From positions 1,592,001-1,656,000 of the forward strand of contig NZ_CP034118.1 of NCBI RefSeq assembly GCF_003856495.1: 64,000 nucleotides of DNA. The letters are read 5' to 3'. Source of the stretch: Staphylospora marina (GTDB lineage: Bacteria > Bacillota > Bacilli > Thermoactinomycetales > Thermoactinomycetaceae). Shown here piece after piece: positions 52,890-64,000 of this stretch; the first letter of the stretch is position 1; every line of letters begins with the position of its first letter. Under the pieces are notes generated by a model. It did no database searches. It saw only the letters and a list, made by a program, of their open reading frames with translations, and was not told the DNA's origin. A program made the position numbers and the translations under genes.

Positions 52890-55800
52890 TCAGGCGGTGA
52901 CCACCCGTTCTTTGGAACGTTTCGGCGGCACGAGAGGCTGACCGATGGGCTCGGCCCCCATATAGATGGATTCCAGCGTGTCGATCAGCGCGGAGACGGT
53001 ATCCAGGGAGGTGAAACATGCCACGCCGTGCTCCACCGCTTCCCGGCGGATGCGGAAGCCGTCTCTCTCCGGCGTTTTGCCGCGGGTCCAGGTGTTGATC
53101 ACCAAGTCGGCCTTGCCCTGGCGGATGAGATCGAGGATGTTGGGCGAACCCTCTTTCAGCTTCTTCACTCGCTCCACGGGCAATCCGGACGCTTCCAGAA
53201 TATCGGCGGTGCCGCTGGTGGACACGATTCGGTAACCGAGGCGATGCAGACGATGAATGAGCGGAACGGCTTCTTCTTTGTCTTTGTCCCCCAGTGTGGC
53301 CACCACCGTCCCGAATCGCGGCATGGAAATGCCGGCGGCCAGCAGACCTTTGTAGACGGCGCGGGCATAATCCCGGTCGCGTCCCATCACTTCACCGGTC
53401 GATTTCATTTCCGGTCCCAGCGTAATGTCGACGCGGCGCAATTTGGCGAAGGAGAAGACCGGTACCTTGACGGCCACTTCTTCCGGCTCGGGCCAAAGTC
53501 CTCCGGAGTAACCCTGCTCCGCCAGTGACTGTCCGAGCATGATCCGGGTGGCCACCTGGGCCATCGGAATGCCGGTCACTTTGCTGAGGAACGGGACGGT
53601 TCGGGATGCCCGCGGATTCACTTCCAGCACGTAGATGTCGCCTTTGAACAGGACGAACTGGATGTTGATGAGCCCCCGATTGTCCAAAGCGCGGGAAATG
53701 TCCGTGGTAATCTCGATGATGCGCCGTTTTTGTTCCTCGGTGATCGACTGTGCCGGATAGACGGCGATGGAGTCCCCGGAGTGAACCCCGGCCCGCTCAA
53801 TGTGTTCCATGATTCCCGGGATCAGGACATCGGTTCCGTCACTGATGGCATCCACTTCCAGTTCTTTGCCCAGGAGATAGCGATCGATCAGAACCGGGTG
53901 CTCCGGATTGATTTTCACCGCTTCTTTCATGTAGGCGCGCAGTTCATCTTCGCTGTGGACGATTTCCATCGCCCGTCCGCCGAGCACATAGGAAGGCCGA
54001 ACCAGCACCGGATAGCCGAGCCGCTTCGCCGTTTCCGCCGCCTCTTCCGTCGAGGTGACGGCCGAACCGGGCGGCTGGGCGATTCCGGCTTCTTTCAACA
54101 GTTTTTCAAACTTCTTCCGGTCTTCGGCACGATCAATCGCCTCAAGGGACGTACCGATGATGGGGATTCCCTCTTCTTTCAGGTCGCGTGCCAGGTTGAG
54201 GGCGGTCTGTCCGCCGAACTGGACGATGACTCCCACCGGATTTTCTTTCTCAATGATGTTCAGCACATCTTCCTTGAATAGCGGCTCAAAATACAGGCGA
54301 TCCGACGTGTTGAAGTCGGTGGAGACCGTCTCCGGGTTGTTGTTGACGATCACCGCTTCGTAACCTGCGTCGCGCAGCGCCCAGATCGCGTGAACGGTGG
54401 CGTAGTCGAATTCCACGCCCTGCCCGATGCGGATCGGCCCGGACCCCAACACGATGATGCTTTTCTTGTCTTTGCCCGGATTCACTTCGTCTTCCGTTTC
54501 GTACGTCGAGTAATAATACGGCGTTTCCGCTTCAAACTCGGCGGCACAGGTATCGACGATTTTGTACACCGGGAGAATGCCGCGTTCCTTGCGCAATCGG
54601 CGCACTTCGCGATCCGTCAGGCCGCGCAGCCGACCGATGGTCCTGTCGGTGAATCCCATCCGTTTCGCGTCCAGCAAAAGTTCGCCGCTCAGTTCGGAAG
54701 CTTCGGCGATGCTGTGCTCCATCCGGATGATCCGGCTCAGTTTGTACAGGAAGAACCGGTCGATGCGGGTCAGTTGATGCGCTTCCTCCAGGCTGTGTCC
54801 CCGGCGGAACCACTCCGCAAGCAGGAAGAGGCGCTCATCGTCCGCCTTGACCAGCCGGCGACGCATTTCCTCTTCCGACAGCTCCGCCGCCTCCGGCCAC
54901 ATGAGGGAATCGCGCCCGATCTCCAGCGAGCGGACCGCTTTGAGCAAGGATTCCTCCAGCGTGCGGCCGATGGCCATCACTTCCCCGGTCGCTTTCATCT
55001 GGGTTCCCAGGCTCCGGTTGGCCGATGCGAACTTGTCAAACGGCCAGCGCGGAATCTTGGTCACCACATAATCCAGCGCCGGTTCAAAGCAGGCGTACGT
55101 TTGTCCGGTGACCGGATTTTTCAGCTCGTCCAACCGGTAGCCGACGGCGATTTTGGCGGCAATCCGTGCGATCGGGTAACCGGTCGCCTTGGATGCGAGT
55201 GCCGATGAGCGGCTCACCCGCGGATTCACTTCGATCACGTAGTACCGGAAGCTGTGCGGGTCCAGCGCAAACTGGACGTTGCAGCCTCCGCGGATGTCCA
55301 ACTCGCGGATGATTTTCAGCGCCGAGGTGCGCAGCATGTGGTATTCCCGGTCGGAAAGCGTCTGGCTGGGAGCGAACACGATGCTGTCTCCGGTGTGGAT
55401 GCCGACCGGATCGAAGTTTTCCATGTTGCAGACGACGATGCAATTGTCCGCGGCGTCACGCATCACTTCGTACTCGATCTCTTTGTAACCGGCGATGCTC
55501 TGCTCGATGAGGCACTGATTGATCGGACTGGAGTGGAGGCCGTTGTCCACGATCTCCCGCAATTCTTCCTCGTGGGTGGCGATGCCGCCTCCGGTTCCGC
55601 CGAGCGTGTAGGCCGGTCGGACGATCACCGGGTAGCCGATCTTGCCGGCAAACTCCACCGCTTCTTCGACGGTATGCACGATGGTGCTTTCCGGAACCGG
55701 TTCTCCGATTCTCTTCATCAGGCTGCGAAACAGGTCCCTGTCTTCCGCGCATTGAATGGCCCTGAGATCCGTTCCCAACAGCTTGACGCCTTCCCGCTCC

Positions 55801-56115
55801 AGCACGCCTTGTTCGGCCAGTTCCACCGCCAGATTGAGCCCCGTCTGACCTCCCAGGGTGGGCAGCAGCCCGTCGGGCCGTTCCTTGCGGATCACTTGCG
55901 TCACGAATTCGGCCGTCAGCGGTTCGATGTACACCCGGTCGGCCATGTTGGTGTCGGTCATGATCGTGGCCGGATTGCTGTTGATGAGCACCACTTCCAG
56001 TCCCTCTTCCTTGAGAGCCTGGCAAGCCTGGGTTCCGGCGTAATCAAATTCGGCCGCTTGTCCGATGATGATCGGGCCGGAACCGATGACGAGAATTTTT
56101 TTCAGCGAAGGATCC

Positions 56116-56123
<8 letters not shown>
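52890..56123 (-). CDS. carB: Carbamoyl phosphate synthase large subunit
   Basis: 1077 residues with two ATP-grasp halves (about 1-400 and 550-930) joined by an oligomerisation domain, and a C-terminal MGS-like allosteric domain. It begins [27 protein letters not shown]; the second half repeats [18 protein letters not shown]. It makes carbamoyl phosphate for pyrimidines. ATG 56121-56123 overlaps carA by eight bases. In the pyr operon this is the pyrAB gene. Confidence 0.97.
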
Positions 56124-57210
<1,087 letters not shown>

Positions 57211-57244
57211 CGTTCTCCCTCCTTGTCAAACACCTTCGGGGATG

Positions 57245-58555
57245 TCACTCCCCGAAGGTGAACGCCGTTTCCGCCTGATCCCAGGTCACTTCCCCGCCGA
57301 GCAAGGTGAGCACCGGCCAGCCTTTCACCCTCCAACCCGCAAAGGGGGTATTGCGCCCCTTCGATCGGAATGTGTCGGGCTCGATCGGCCGTTCCAGCTC
57401 CAGATCGATCACCGTCAGATCCGCCGGAAGGCCCGGTGCCAGCCGGCCCCAGGGAAGACCGAACACTTCGGCCGGCTTGACGGTCAATTTGTCGACCAGC
57501 TCCTTCAGGGTGAGGATTCCTTTCAGCACCAAATGGGTGTAGAGCAGGGGAAACGCGGTTTCCAACCCGACGATGCCGAACGGAGCGAGACGCATGCCCT
57601 GCGCTTTCTCATCCGCGGTATGCGGAGCGTGATCGGTCGCGATGATGTCGATCGTTCCGTCCTTCAATCCTTCGATCAGTGCCTCCCTGTCGGCGGCCGA
57701 CCTGAGCGGCGGGTTCATCTTCCAGTTGCCGTCCGGATGGGGAATGTCCTCGTCGCAGAGGAGAAGGTGATGGGGCGTCACTTCACAGGTGACTTTCTGA
57801 CCTCTCGCCTTGGCTTCCCGAATGAGCCGAACCGTTTGTGCCGTGCTGATGTGACAAACATGGTAGTGCACGCCCACATCCTCCGCCAGCAGAATGTCCC
57901 TGGCCACCTGCACCGATTCGGCTTCCCCAGGAATGCCGGGCAGTCCGTGGCGACGGGCGAACATGCCGTCATGGACGCATCCGCCGCGCGCAAGATCATT
58001 GTCCTCCGTATGGGCCACCACCGGCAGACCGAGAGAGTAGGCGAGCCGCATCGCCTCTTTCATGACCCGCGCGTTTTGCACCCCGACACCGTCATCGGTC
58101 ACGCCGATCACGCCGGCTTCCTTCAGCGCGGCCATGTCCGTCAACTCCTCGCCGCGCTGCCCCAACGTGATGGCACCGTAAGGAAGAACCCGGGCGGATC
58201 CCGTTTCCCGTGCCTTTTCCAGCACCTGTCTCACTTTGTCGGCCGTATCCAGCGGAGGCCGGGTGTTGGGCATGCAGGCCACCGTGGTGAATCCTCCCCT
58301 GGCCGCGGCCTTCGTTCCCGTTTCAATGGTCTCTTTTCGCTCGAAGCCCGGCTCCCGCAGGTGAACATGCATGTCGATGAACCCGGCGGAGATGAATTTA
58401 CCGGATACATCCCACACTTCCGCGCCTTCCCGTGAAGACTCCGGGATGTCCGGAGCCACGTCCGCGATCCGGCCGCCGTCGATCAAAATGTCCCGCTTGA
58501 CCAATTCTCCCGTTTCGGGTTCCAGGATGCACCCGTTTTTGAACAGTATTTTCAT
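57245..58555 (-). CDS. pyrC: Dihydroorotase
   Basis: 436 residues, amidohydrolase fold. The zinc motif DMHVHLREPG is near residue 58, with later VVAHTEDN, HVCHISTAQTV and DHAPHTADEK supplying the other ligands. It cyclises carbamoyl aspartate to dihydroorotate. The ATG at 58553-58555 overlaps the pyrB stop by four bases and has GGAGGGTGG upstream. Confidence 0.97.
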   Translation of the reverse strand: MKILFKNGCILEPETGELVKRDILIDGGRIADVAPDIPESSREGAEVWDVSGKFISAGFIDMHVHLREPGFERKETIETGTKAAARGGFTTVACMPNTRPPLDTADKVRQVLEKARETGSARVLPYGAITLGQRGEELTDMAALKEAGVIGVTDDGVGVQNARVMKEAMRLAYSLGLPVVAHTEDNDLARGGCVHDGMFARRHGLPGIPGEAESVQVARDILLAEDVGVHYHVCHISTAQTVRLIREAKARGQKVTCEVTPHHLLLCDEDIPHPDGNWKMNPPLRSAADREALIEGLKDGTIDIIATDHAPHTADEKAQGMRLAPFGIVGLETAFPLLYTHLVLKGILTLKELVDKLTVKPAEVFGLPWGRLAPGLPADLTVIDLELERPIEPDTFRSKGRNTPFAGWRVKGWPVLTLLGGEVTWDQAETAFTFGE

Positions 58556-59478
58556 TTCCTTCCACCCTCCAATGCCCGCTCGAGTACAGCCATGCGTATC
58601 CAGACTCCGTTGGACATCTGTTCAAAAATCAGGGAGCGCGGATGTTCCACCAGATCTCCGTCGATTTCCACTCCCCGGTTGACAGGCGCGGGATGCATGA
58701 TCACCGCGTGCGGCTTCATCCGTTCCAACCGTGAATGATTGAGCCCGTATGCCGCGTGATACTCTTCGGCCGAGGAGAACAGGCGCCGGTCGTGCCGCTC
58801 CAGCTGCACGCGCAGAAGCATCACCACGTCCGCTTCGGCCAGCGCCGACTCGAACGGCACATACGCCGCTTCCGCCTCCAGTTCGGGGGCCCGCATTTCG
58901 GGAGGTCCGGACAGGATCACCCGGGCGCCGAACGTTTTCAGCGCATGGATGTTGGACCGCAACACCCGGCTGTGAGCCAGATCCCCGATGATCGCCACCG
59001 TGAGCCCGGACAGCTCTTTGAACCGCTTGCGCATGGTGTACAAATCCAGCAGGGCTTGGGTGGGATGGGCCCAACTGCCGGCCCCGGCATTGATCACGGC
59101 AAGCCCGGGATCTCTGTGCACGAGTGCCCGGATCGCATCGGGATCCGAATGACGGATGACCGCCACTTCCACCCCGATGGAGGCAAGCGTCCGAACCGTG
59201 TCGTACAACGATTCCCCTTTGGCGGTGCTGGAAATCTCCGGCGTGAAGTTCATCGCGTGCAACCCCAGCTTAGTTTCCGCCACTTCAAACGAGAAGCGCG
59301 TTCTCGTGCTGGGTTCGAAAAACAGATTGGCGGCGAACCGGCCGGCCAGCGGTGCGGTTCCCGGTGTCCAGGATCTCTCCCACCAGGCGGCACGGTCGAG
59401 GATTTCCGTCATTTCCGATCGATCAAGCCCGGACGTGTCGAGCAAATGAACATGATTCCCGAGATGGAGTGCGGACAT
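58552..59478 (-). CDS. pyrB: Aspartate carbamoyltransferase catalytic subunit
   Basis: 308 residues. The carbamoyl-phosphate site FEPSTRTRFSFE and the aspartate-site HPTQALLDLYT are present. It forms carbamoyl aspartate. There is no pyrI, as usual in Bacillales. ATG follows GAGGAGGAAACGG. Only 34 bases separate it from pyrP, too short for the third PyrR attenuator of B. subtilis. Confidence 0.97.
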   Translation of the reverse strand: MSALHLGNHVHLLDTSGLDRSEMTEILDRAAWWERSWTPGTAPLAGRFAANLFFEPSTRTRFSFEVAETKLGLHAMNFTPEISSTAKGESLYDTVRTLASIGVEVAVIRHSDPDAIRALVHRDPGLAVINAGAGSWAHPTQALLDLYTMRKRFKELSGLTVAIIGDLAHSRVLRSNIHALKTFGARVILSGPPEMRAPELEAEAAYVPFESALAEADVVMLLRVQLERHDRRLFSSAEEYHAAYGLNHSRLERMKPHAVIMHPAPVNRGVEIDGDLVEHPRSLIFEQMSNGVWIRMAVLERALEGGRK

Positions 59479-59512
59479 TCCGTTTCCTCCTCTGCTTCAT
59501 GGCTCAGGGGGT

Positions 59513-60880
59513 TCAAACCGCTTCGGGGGCTGCAGTCTCCGGTTCATCTTCCTGATTTTCCGGCAAAACCGCATTCAGCAAAATGCCGACCACCGTAGCC
59601 AGCGCCATGCCTTCCAGTTCGAGGTGGATGTCGACGAACTTCAACACGGCGCCGCCGATCCCGATCACCAGGACGACGGAAGCGATCACCAGATTGCGAC
59701 GGTTGCTGAAATCCACCTTGTTGTCGATCAGCATCCGCAGACCCGCGGAAGCGATGATGCCGAACAGCAAAATGGAGACCCCGCCCATCACCGGAACCGG
59801 AATGGTGCGGATCAGGGCCGACAGTTTTCCGATAAACGCAAAGCTCATGGCAAGCACCGCGGCACCGCCGATCACCCACACGCTGAAGATCCGGGTGATG
59901 GCCATCACACCGATGTTTTCTCCGTAGGTGGTGGTGGGCGGTCCGCCGATCAGGGCAGCCATCGAAGTGGCCACGCCGTCGCCCATCAGGGAGCGGTGCA
60001 ATCCCGGATCTTTCGCCAGATCCCGCCCCATGATGTTGGAGGTCACCACCAGATGTCCGATATGTTCGGCGAGCACGACCAGCGTCACCGGAATCATCAC
60101 CAGAGCGGCTTTCAGATCAAAGACCGGGGTGACAAACGCCGGCACGGAAAACCATTTCGCTTCCTTGACCGGAGTGAAATCCACCATTCCGAATGCGACA
60201 GCCACCAGGTAACCCCCGATGATTCCGATCAGAATCGGAATGATGTTCAGGAACCCGCGGAAGAAGATGCTTGCGATGATGGCGATGGCCAGCGTGGCGA
60301 GGGCCACTCCGAAGTTTTCCAGCGAATAGACGTGCAGGGTGACGGTGCCGTTGTCCGCGTCAACGCTCTTGATGTCTCCTTGCACGGCTTGCCACTCGGC
60401 GGTGGTTCCCGGCATATCCTGCGTCACGTCTTTCATGCTGGCCATGTCCACGGCCACGCCGGCCAGCGCCAGACCGATCACGATGACCACCGAACCGATG
60501 ACGACCGGCGGCAGCAGTTTGTCCAGCCAACCCACACCGTATTTCCGGACCAGCAAGGCGACCAGGGCGTACATCAGGCCGATCACGAAACAGCCGAACA
60601 ACGCCTTGCCCATCTCGACGCCGCCCATCGAAACGGTGATGATCGGAACGATGAATGCGAAGGAAGAACCGAGATACGCGGGAATCTTGCCGCGGGTGAT
60701 GAGCAGGTAGGCGATCGTTCCCAATCCGCTGGTCAACAGGGCCACCGACGGGTCCAACCCGGTCAGAATCGGCACCAGGATCGTCGCCCCGAACATGGCA
60801 AACAGATGCTGAAAACTCAGCGCGATCCAGGTCAACAGCTTCGGCTTCTCATGAACATCCATGCGAATGCGTTGATTCAA
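59513..60880 (-). CDS. pyrP: Uracil permease (NCS2 family)
   Basis: 455 residues. I prefer the TTG at 60878-60880 because AAGGAG lies nine bases away; an ATG three codons earlier abuts the ribosome site and another lies six codons later. There are 12-14 helices with WIALSFQHLFAMFGATILVP and the NCS2 signature GGPPTTTYGENIGVMAITR. A loop of about 40 residues (near 150-190) is longer than usual. It imports uracil for salvage. PyrR attenuator 2 precedes it. Confidence 0.95.
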   Translation of the reverse strand: MNQRIRMDVHEKPKLLTWIALSFQHLFAMFGATILVPILTGLDPSVALLTSGLGTIAYLLITRGKIPAYLGSSFAFIVPIITVSMGGVEMGKALFGCFVIGLMYALVALLVRKYGVGWLDKLLPPVVIGSVVIVIGLALAGVAVDMASMKDVTQDMPGTTAEWQAVQGDIKSVDADNGTVTLHVYSLENFGVALATLAIAIIASIFFRGFLNIIPILIGIIGGYLVAVAFGMVDFTPVKEAKWFSVPAFVTPVFDLKAALVMIPVTLVVLAEHIGHLVVTSNIMGRDLAKDPGLHRSLMGDGVATSMAALIGGPPTTTYGENIGVMAITRIFSVWVIGGAAVLAMSFAFIGKLSALIRTIPVPVMGGVSILLFGIIASAGLRMLIDNKVDFSNRRNLVIASVVLVIGIGGAVLKFVDIHLELEGMALATVVGILLNAVLPENQEDEPETAAPEAV

Positions 60881-60905
60881 CTTTATCATCTCCTTCTTTG
60901 CGCAT

Positions 60906-61016
60906 AAAAAAAGCTCTTTGCCGGCACGGCAAAGAGACGCGATCACCATTGCACGCGTTACCAACCATCGCGTTCCCCTTGCCGGCCTCACGGGACCGTC
61001 TTTAAAGGGAGTTTCA
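60906..61016 (-). promoter_or_regulatory. PyrR attenuator 2 (pyrR-pyrP gap)
   Basis: On the minus strand the PyrR-binding loop reads TTTAAAGACGGTCCCGTGAG then GCCGGCAAGG (about 61014-60978). The terminator follows: CTCTTTGCCG/CGGCAAAGAG (60936-60914) and TTTTTTT (60912-60906). With UMP, PyrR stabilises the first hairpin and lets the terminator form. Confidence 0.93.
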
Positions 61017-61047
61017 GAATGGATTTTTTCTCCGGAACCACCCGGAT

Positions 61048-61853
<806 letters not shown>

Positions 61854-61874
61854 GGTTCCACACGTTTACATGTA

Positions 61875-61903
61875 ATTATGGCTGAGGATGTCCATCTTGT
61901 CAA
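61875..61903 (-). promoter_or_regulatory. Sigma-A promoter of the pyr operon
   Basis: On the minus strand TTGACA (61903-61898), exactly 17 bases, CATAAT (61880-61875). The transcript would start about 270 bases before pyrR and include attenuator 1. The -35 lies just past the ylyB stop. Confidence 0.88.
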
Positions 61904-61916
61904 ACAAAAAATGGCG

Positions 61917-62858
61917 TCATCGACCGGATCGCAGCATGCGCAGCAGCTTTTCCATGTCTTCCGGCAATTCCGCCTCCAGCCGGATTCGCTCGCCGGTCCG
62001 CGGATGATCGAACCCGAGCACCCGCGCATGCAAGGCCTGCCCTTCCATCGGCCAATCCCGTTTCTTCGGTCCGTACACCGGATCCCCCACCAGCGGGTGA
62101 CCGATGTATTTCATATGCACGCGAATCTGATGGGTCCGGCCTGTCTCCAGCCGGCACTCCACCAGCGTCACGTCCCGGAACCGTTCTTTGACCGTGAAAT
62201 GGGTGACCGCATGTTTGCTGTTCTTGTGGATCACCGTCATCCGCTGCCGGTGCTGCGGATCCCGGCCGATCGGCGCATCGATCGTTCCGTGATCATGCGG
62301 AATCACACCGTGAACCAGCGCCACGTACTCCCGGTCGACCGAATGCGCTTTGAGTTGGGATACCAGTGATTGATGTGCAAGGTCGTTTTTTGCTGCGATC
62401 AACAGACCCGAAGTGTCCTTGTCGATCCGATGAACAATGCCCGGCCGGGCCACTCCCCCGATTCCTGACAACTGTCCGCGGCAGTGATGCAGGAGTGCGT
62501 TGACCAACGTTCCGGAGTGATTGCCTGCCCCGGGATGAACCACCATCCCCCGCGGTTTGTTGACCACGATCACGTCATCGTCTTCGTAGCGCACATCCAG
62601 CGGAATCGGTTCGGCTTCGACCGCCAGCTCTTCCAAAGGCGGCACGTCAAGCTCCACCCGGTCCCCCCGCATCAGCCGGTAACTTCCCTTCTTGCGCTGT
62701 CCGTTGACCAGGACCCGTCCGTCTTTGATCCAGTCCTGAACACGAACCCGGGACCATTCGTCATTGAACGAAGGAATGAATTTGTCCAGCCGTTCTCCTT
62801 CGTAGTCTTCCGTCACTTCCCATTCGTGTCGTTCAACCTGTTCCAATGCGTCTTCCAT
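61917..62858 (-). CDS. ylyB: RluD-family 23S rRNA pseudouridine synthase (YlyB)
   Basis: 313 residues from ATG 62856-62858, preceded by GGGGGAATCTTG and overlapping the lspA stop (TGATG). An N-terminal S4 domain (about 15-75) is followed by the catalytic HRIDKDTSGLLIAAK with the essential Asp, and the late RTHQIRVHMKYIGHPLVGD. This RluA/RluD group modifies helix 69 or related sites. In the lspA-ylyB-pyrR order of B. subtilis. Confidence 0.94.
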   Translation of the reverse strand: MEDALEQVERHEWEVTEDYEGERLDKFIPSFNDEWSRVRVQDWIKDGRVLVNGQRKKGSYRLMRGDRVELDVPPLEELAVEAEPIPLDVRYEDDDVIVVNKPRGMVVHPGAGNHSGTLVNALLHHCRGQLSGIGGVARPGIVHRIDKDTSGLLIAAKNDLAHQSLVSQLKAHSVDREYVALVHGVIPHDHGTIDAPIGRDPQHRQRMTVIHKNSKHAVTHFTVKERFRDVTLVECRLETGRTHQIRVHMKYIGHPLVGDPVYGPKKRDWPMEGQALHARVLGFDHPRTGERIRLEAELPEDMEKLLRMLRSGR

Positions 62859-63340
62859 CAAGATTCCCCCGCTTTGGTCATGGATTCCTTGGGCTGCGAG
62901 GGAGTGAACAACGTGATCAGCATCAGGATGACGACCCCGACCACGATGGCCGAATCAGCCACGTTGAAAATCGGAAAATGATAAGAACCGAACTGGAAAT
63001 GCAGGAAATCGACCACTTCTCCAATCCGGATCCGATCCACCAGGTTTCCGAACGCACCGCCGAGGACAAGCGAAAAGGCAAAGGACATCCACGGTTGCGT
63101 GTTCTTCAGCTGCCAGAGATAGTACATGATGACGATGATCACCACAATCGTCACGGAGACAAACAGCCATTGTTGGTTTTGCAGGATGCCGAACGCCGCC
63201 CCCCGATTGCGGTGAGAGGTGATGAAGAAAAATCCGTCCACCACCGGAATCGACTCGTACAGCTTCATGTTGTGAACAACCAACCATTTGGTCCATTGGT
63301 CCAAGAGCAGGATGCACAGTGCGGCAAAAAAATGTCTCAA
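62858..63340 (-). CDS. lspA: Lipoprotein signal peptidase
   Basis: 160 residues from TTG 63338-63340, which lies eight bases after AGGAGGAAG; the longer upstream frame is not family-like. Four membrane helices; the catalytic aspartates are in GNLVDRI and FNVADSAI. It cleaves diacylated prolipoproteins such as the GerAC-type and LppM-like proteins here. A TACAAT (63396-63391) upstream could be a -10, but its -35 is poor. Confidence 0.95.
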   Translation of the reverse strand: MRHFFAALCILLLDQWTKWLVVHNMKLYESIPVVDGFFFITSHRNRGAAFGILQNQQWLFVSVTIVVIIVIMYYLWQLKNTQPWMSFAFSLVLGGAFGNLVDRIRIGEVVDFLHFQFGSYHFPIFNVADSAIVVGVVILMLITLFTPSQPKESMTKAGES

Positions 63341-63543
63341 CGATCTTCCTCCTGTCTCACACAGCCCTGTGACCAACTTTTTTCCATCTGATTGTAGCAC
63401 AGAAACGGCAGGCGGAAAAGGGAAAGGACCCGGCACGGCACCGGCGGTGGATGGCCGAAACGAAACCGGTCGGCGGATTCCCGAAATGATCGCACCGGTT
63501 CATGCTCATTCAGCCACCCGCAAACGCTTCCGGGCGCTTCGCT

Positions 63544-64000
63544 TCATGATCCTCCCCGGAACCCTTCTCCCCGCCTCTCCTCTTCCATCGTTTCTTCCTG
63601 ATCCTTGCGGCGAAATGCTTCATTGTGGGTGATCTCCGGCAACCCCTCGTTTCGTCCGTCCATCCCCGTGATGGTGAAACCTTCCACCAAATCGACATAC
63701 CCCCGCTGCTCCCCGGCATCGATCACCAGTTGGTTGTAAGACTGTGCATCCCGGAAAAAATCCGGGGGATTGGACGTTCCGTAGCGTTCCACTTCCTGCC
63801 AGGAATCTTCCGCGTCAAAAAACGCGGCGTCCGATTCGTCGAGGAAATGAGATCCGGGCCGGATGACACGTTCTTCCACGGGTCTTCGCGCGGACACATG
63901 TTGTTCGGGATGATGGTCCACGCAATATTTGGCGGTGGGGACCGCTTCCAACCGTTCAAACGGGATTTCCGCACCGCATGTTTGGCAGATTCCGTACGTC
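63544..64000 (-). CDS. ylyA: DksA/TraR-type zinc-finger protein (YlyA/YteA family), partial
   Basis: The 3' part of the gene; the start is beyond the right edge. The visible N-terminal part contains the zinc-finger half YGICQTCGAEIPFERLEA followed by KYCVDHH, the C-x2-C...C pattern of DksA/TraR proteins. The C-terminal half (EDSWQEVERYGTSNPPDFF) matches the YteA/YlyA sporulation group. YlyA of B. subtilis is encoded next to lspA and modulates RNA polymerase in sporulation. The tail is low-complexity and acidic/basic. Confidence 0.85.
   Translation of the reverse strand, partial: TYGICQTCGAEIPFERLEAVPTAKYCVDHHPEQHVSARRPVEERVIRPGSHFLDESDAAFFDAEDSWQEVERYGTSNPPDFFRDAQSYNQLVIDAGEQRGYVDLVEGFTITGMDGRNEGLPEITHNEAFRRKDQEETMEEERRGEGFRGGS

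Noticed and set aside
59479-59512. A third PyrR attenuator before pyrB
   Set aside because: The gap is only 34 bases and contains just the pyrB ribosome site.

Overview
The window is a high-GC (roughly 55-60 %) stretch of chromosome from a spore-forming Bacillales-type Firmicute. Spore genes (spoVM, ylbJ, a gerA-type operon, a ylyA-type DksA protein), the rpoZ-gmk-remA-yloC order, RqcH and the PyrR-controlled pyrimidine operon all point there. Gene order follows the Bacillus subtilis ylb-yly-pyr-ylo blocks, mostly on the minus strand. High GC, many GTG/TTG starts and the rearranged blocks suggest a thermophilic or Thermoactinomycetaceae/Paenibacillaceae-like lineage rather than Bacillus itself; this placement is inference.

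Layout: 1-4.7 kb holds yceD/ylbN, ylbL, ylbK, ylbJ, coaD and rsmD. 4.7-5.9 kb holds two unrecognised small genes plus opposed terminators. 6-13 kb is recG, sdaAA, sdaAB, a degV/fakB gene, fakA, yloU, then divergent rpmB. 13.5-20.3 kb is spoVM, thiN, thiT, rpe, rsgA, prkC, prpC and rlmN. 20.4-25.7 kb is an insertion relative to B. subtilis: a gerA-type germinant receptor operon and a doxX-pirin operon with a striking promoter/operator. 25.8-34.7 kb is the conserved rsmB-fmt-def-priA-coaBC-rpoZ-gmk-remA-yloC run. 35-45.4 kb is a second insertion: a MurJ/SpoVB-type flippase, an APC amino acid permease with a long leader, an M42 aminopeptidase, phosphoglucomutase, glucose-6-phosphate isomerase, an LppM-like lipoprotein and dapF. 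45.4-51.3 kb is yloB (Ca2+ ATPase), rqcH, a DinB-like protein and a GNAT acetyltransferase. 51.5-61.6 kb is the pyr operon read leftwards (pyrR-pyrP-pyrB-pyrC-carA-carB-pyrF-pyrE). 61.9-64 kb is the rluD-type ylyB, lspA and the 3' part of ylyA.

Functions hang together as growth housekeeping (translation, CoA, pyrimidines, RNA modification, fatty-acid salvage) with sporulation and germination genes interspersed. No tRNA, rRNA, insertion sequence, prophage or CRISPR array was seen. The least explained parts are non-coding. They include a compact structured leader between rpoZ and coaBC that looks like an attenuator, a roughly 340-nt leader before the amino acid permease, and a doxX operator dyad placed on the start point of a near-consensus promoter. 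Others are a possible leader peptide with repeated motifs before rlmN, and a pyr operon that lacks pyrK, pyrD and the third PyrR attenuator.
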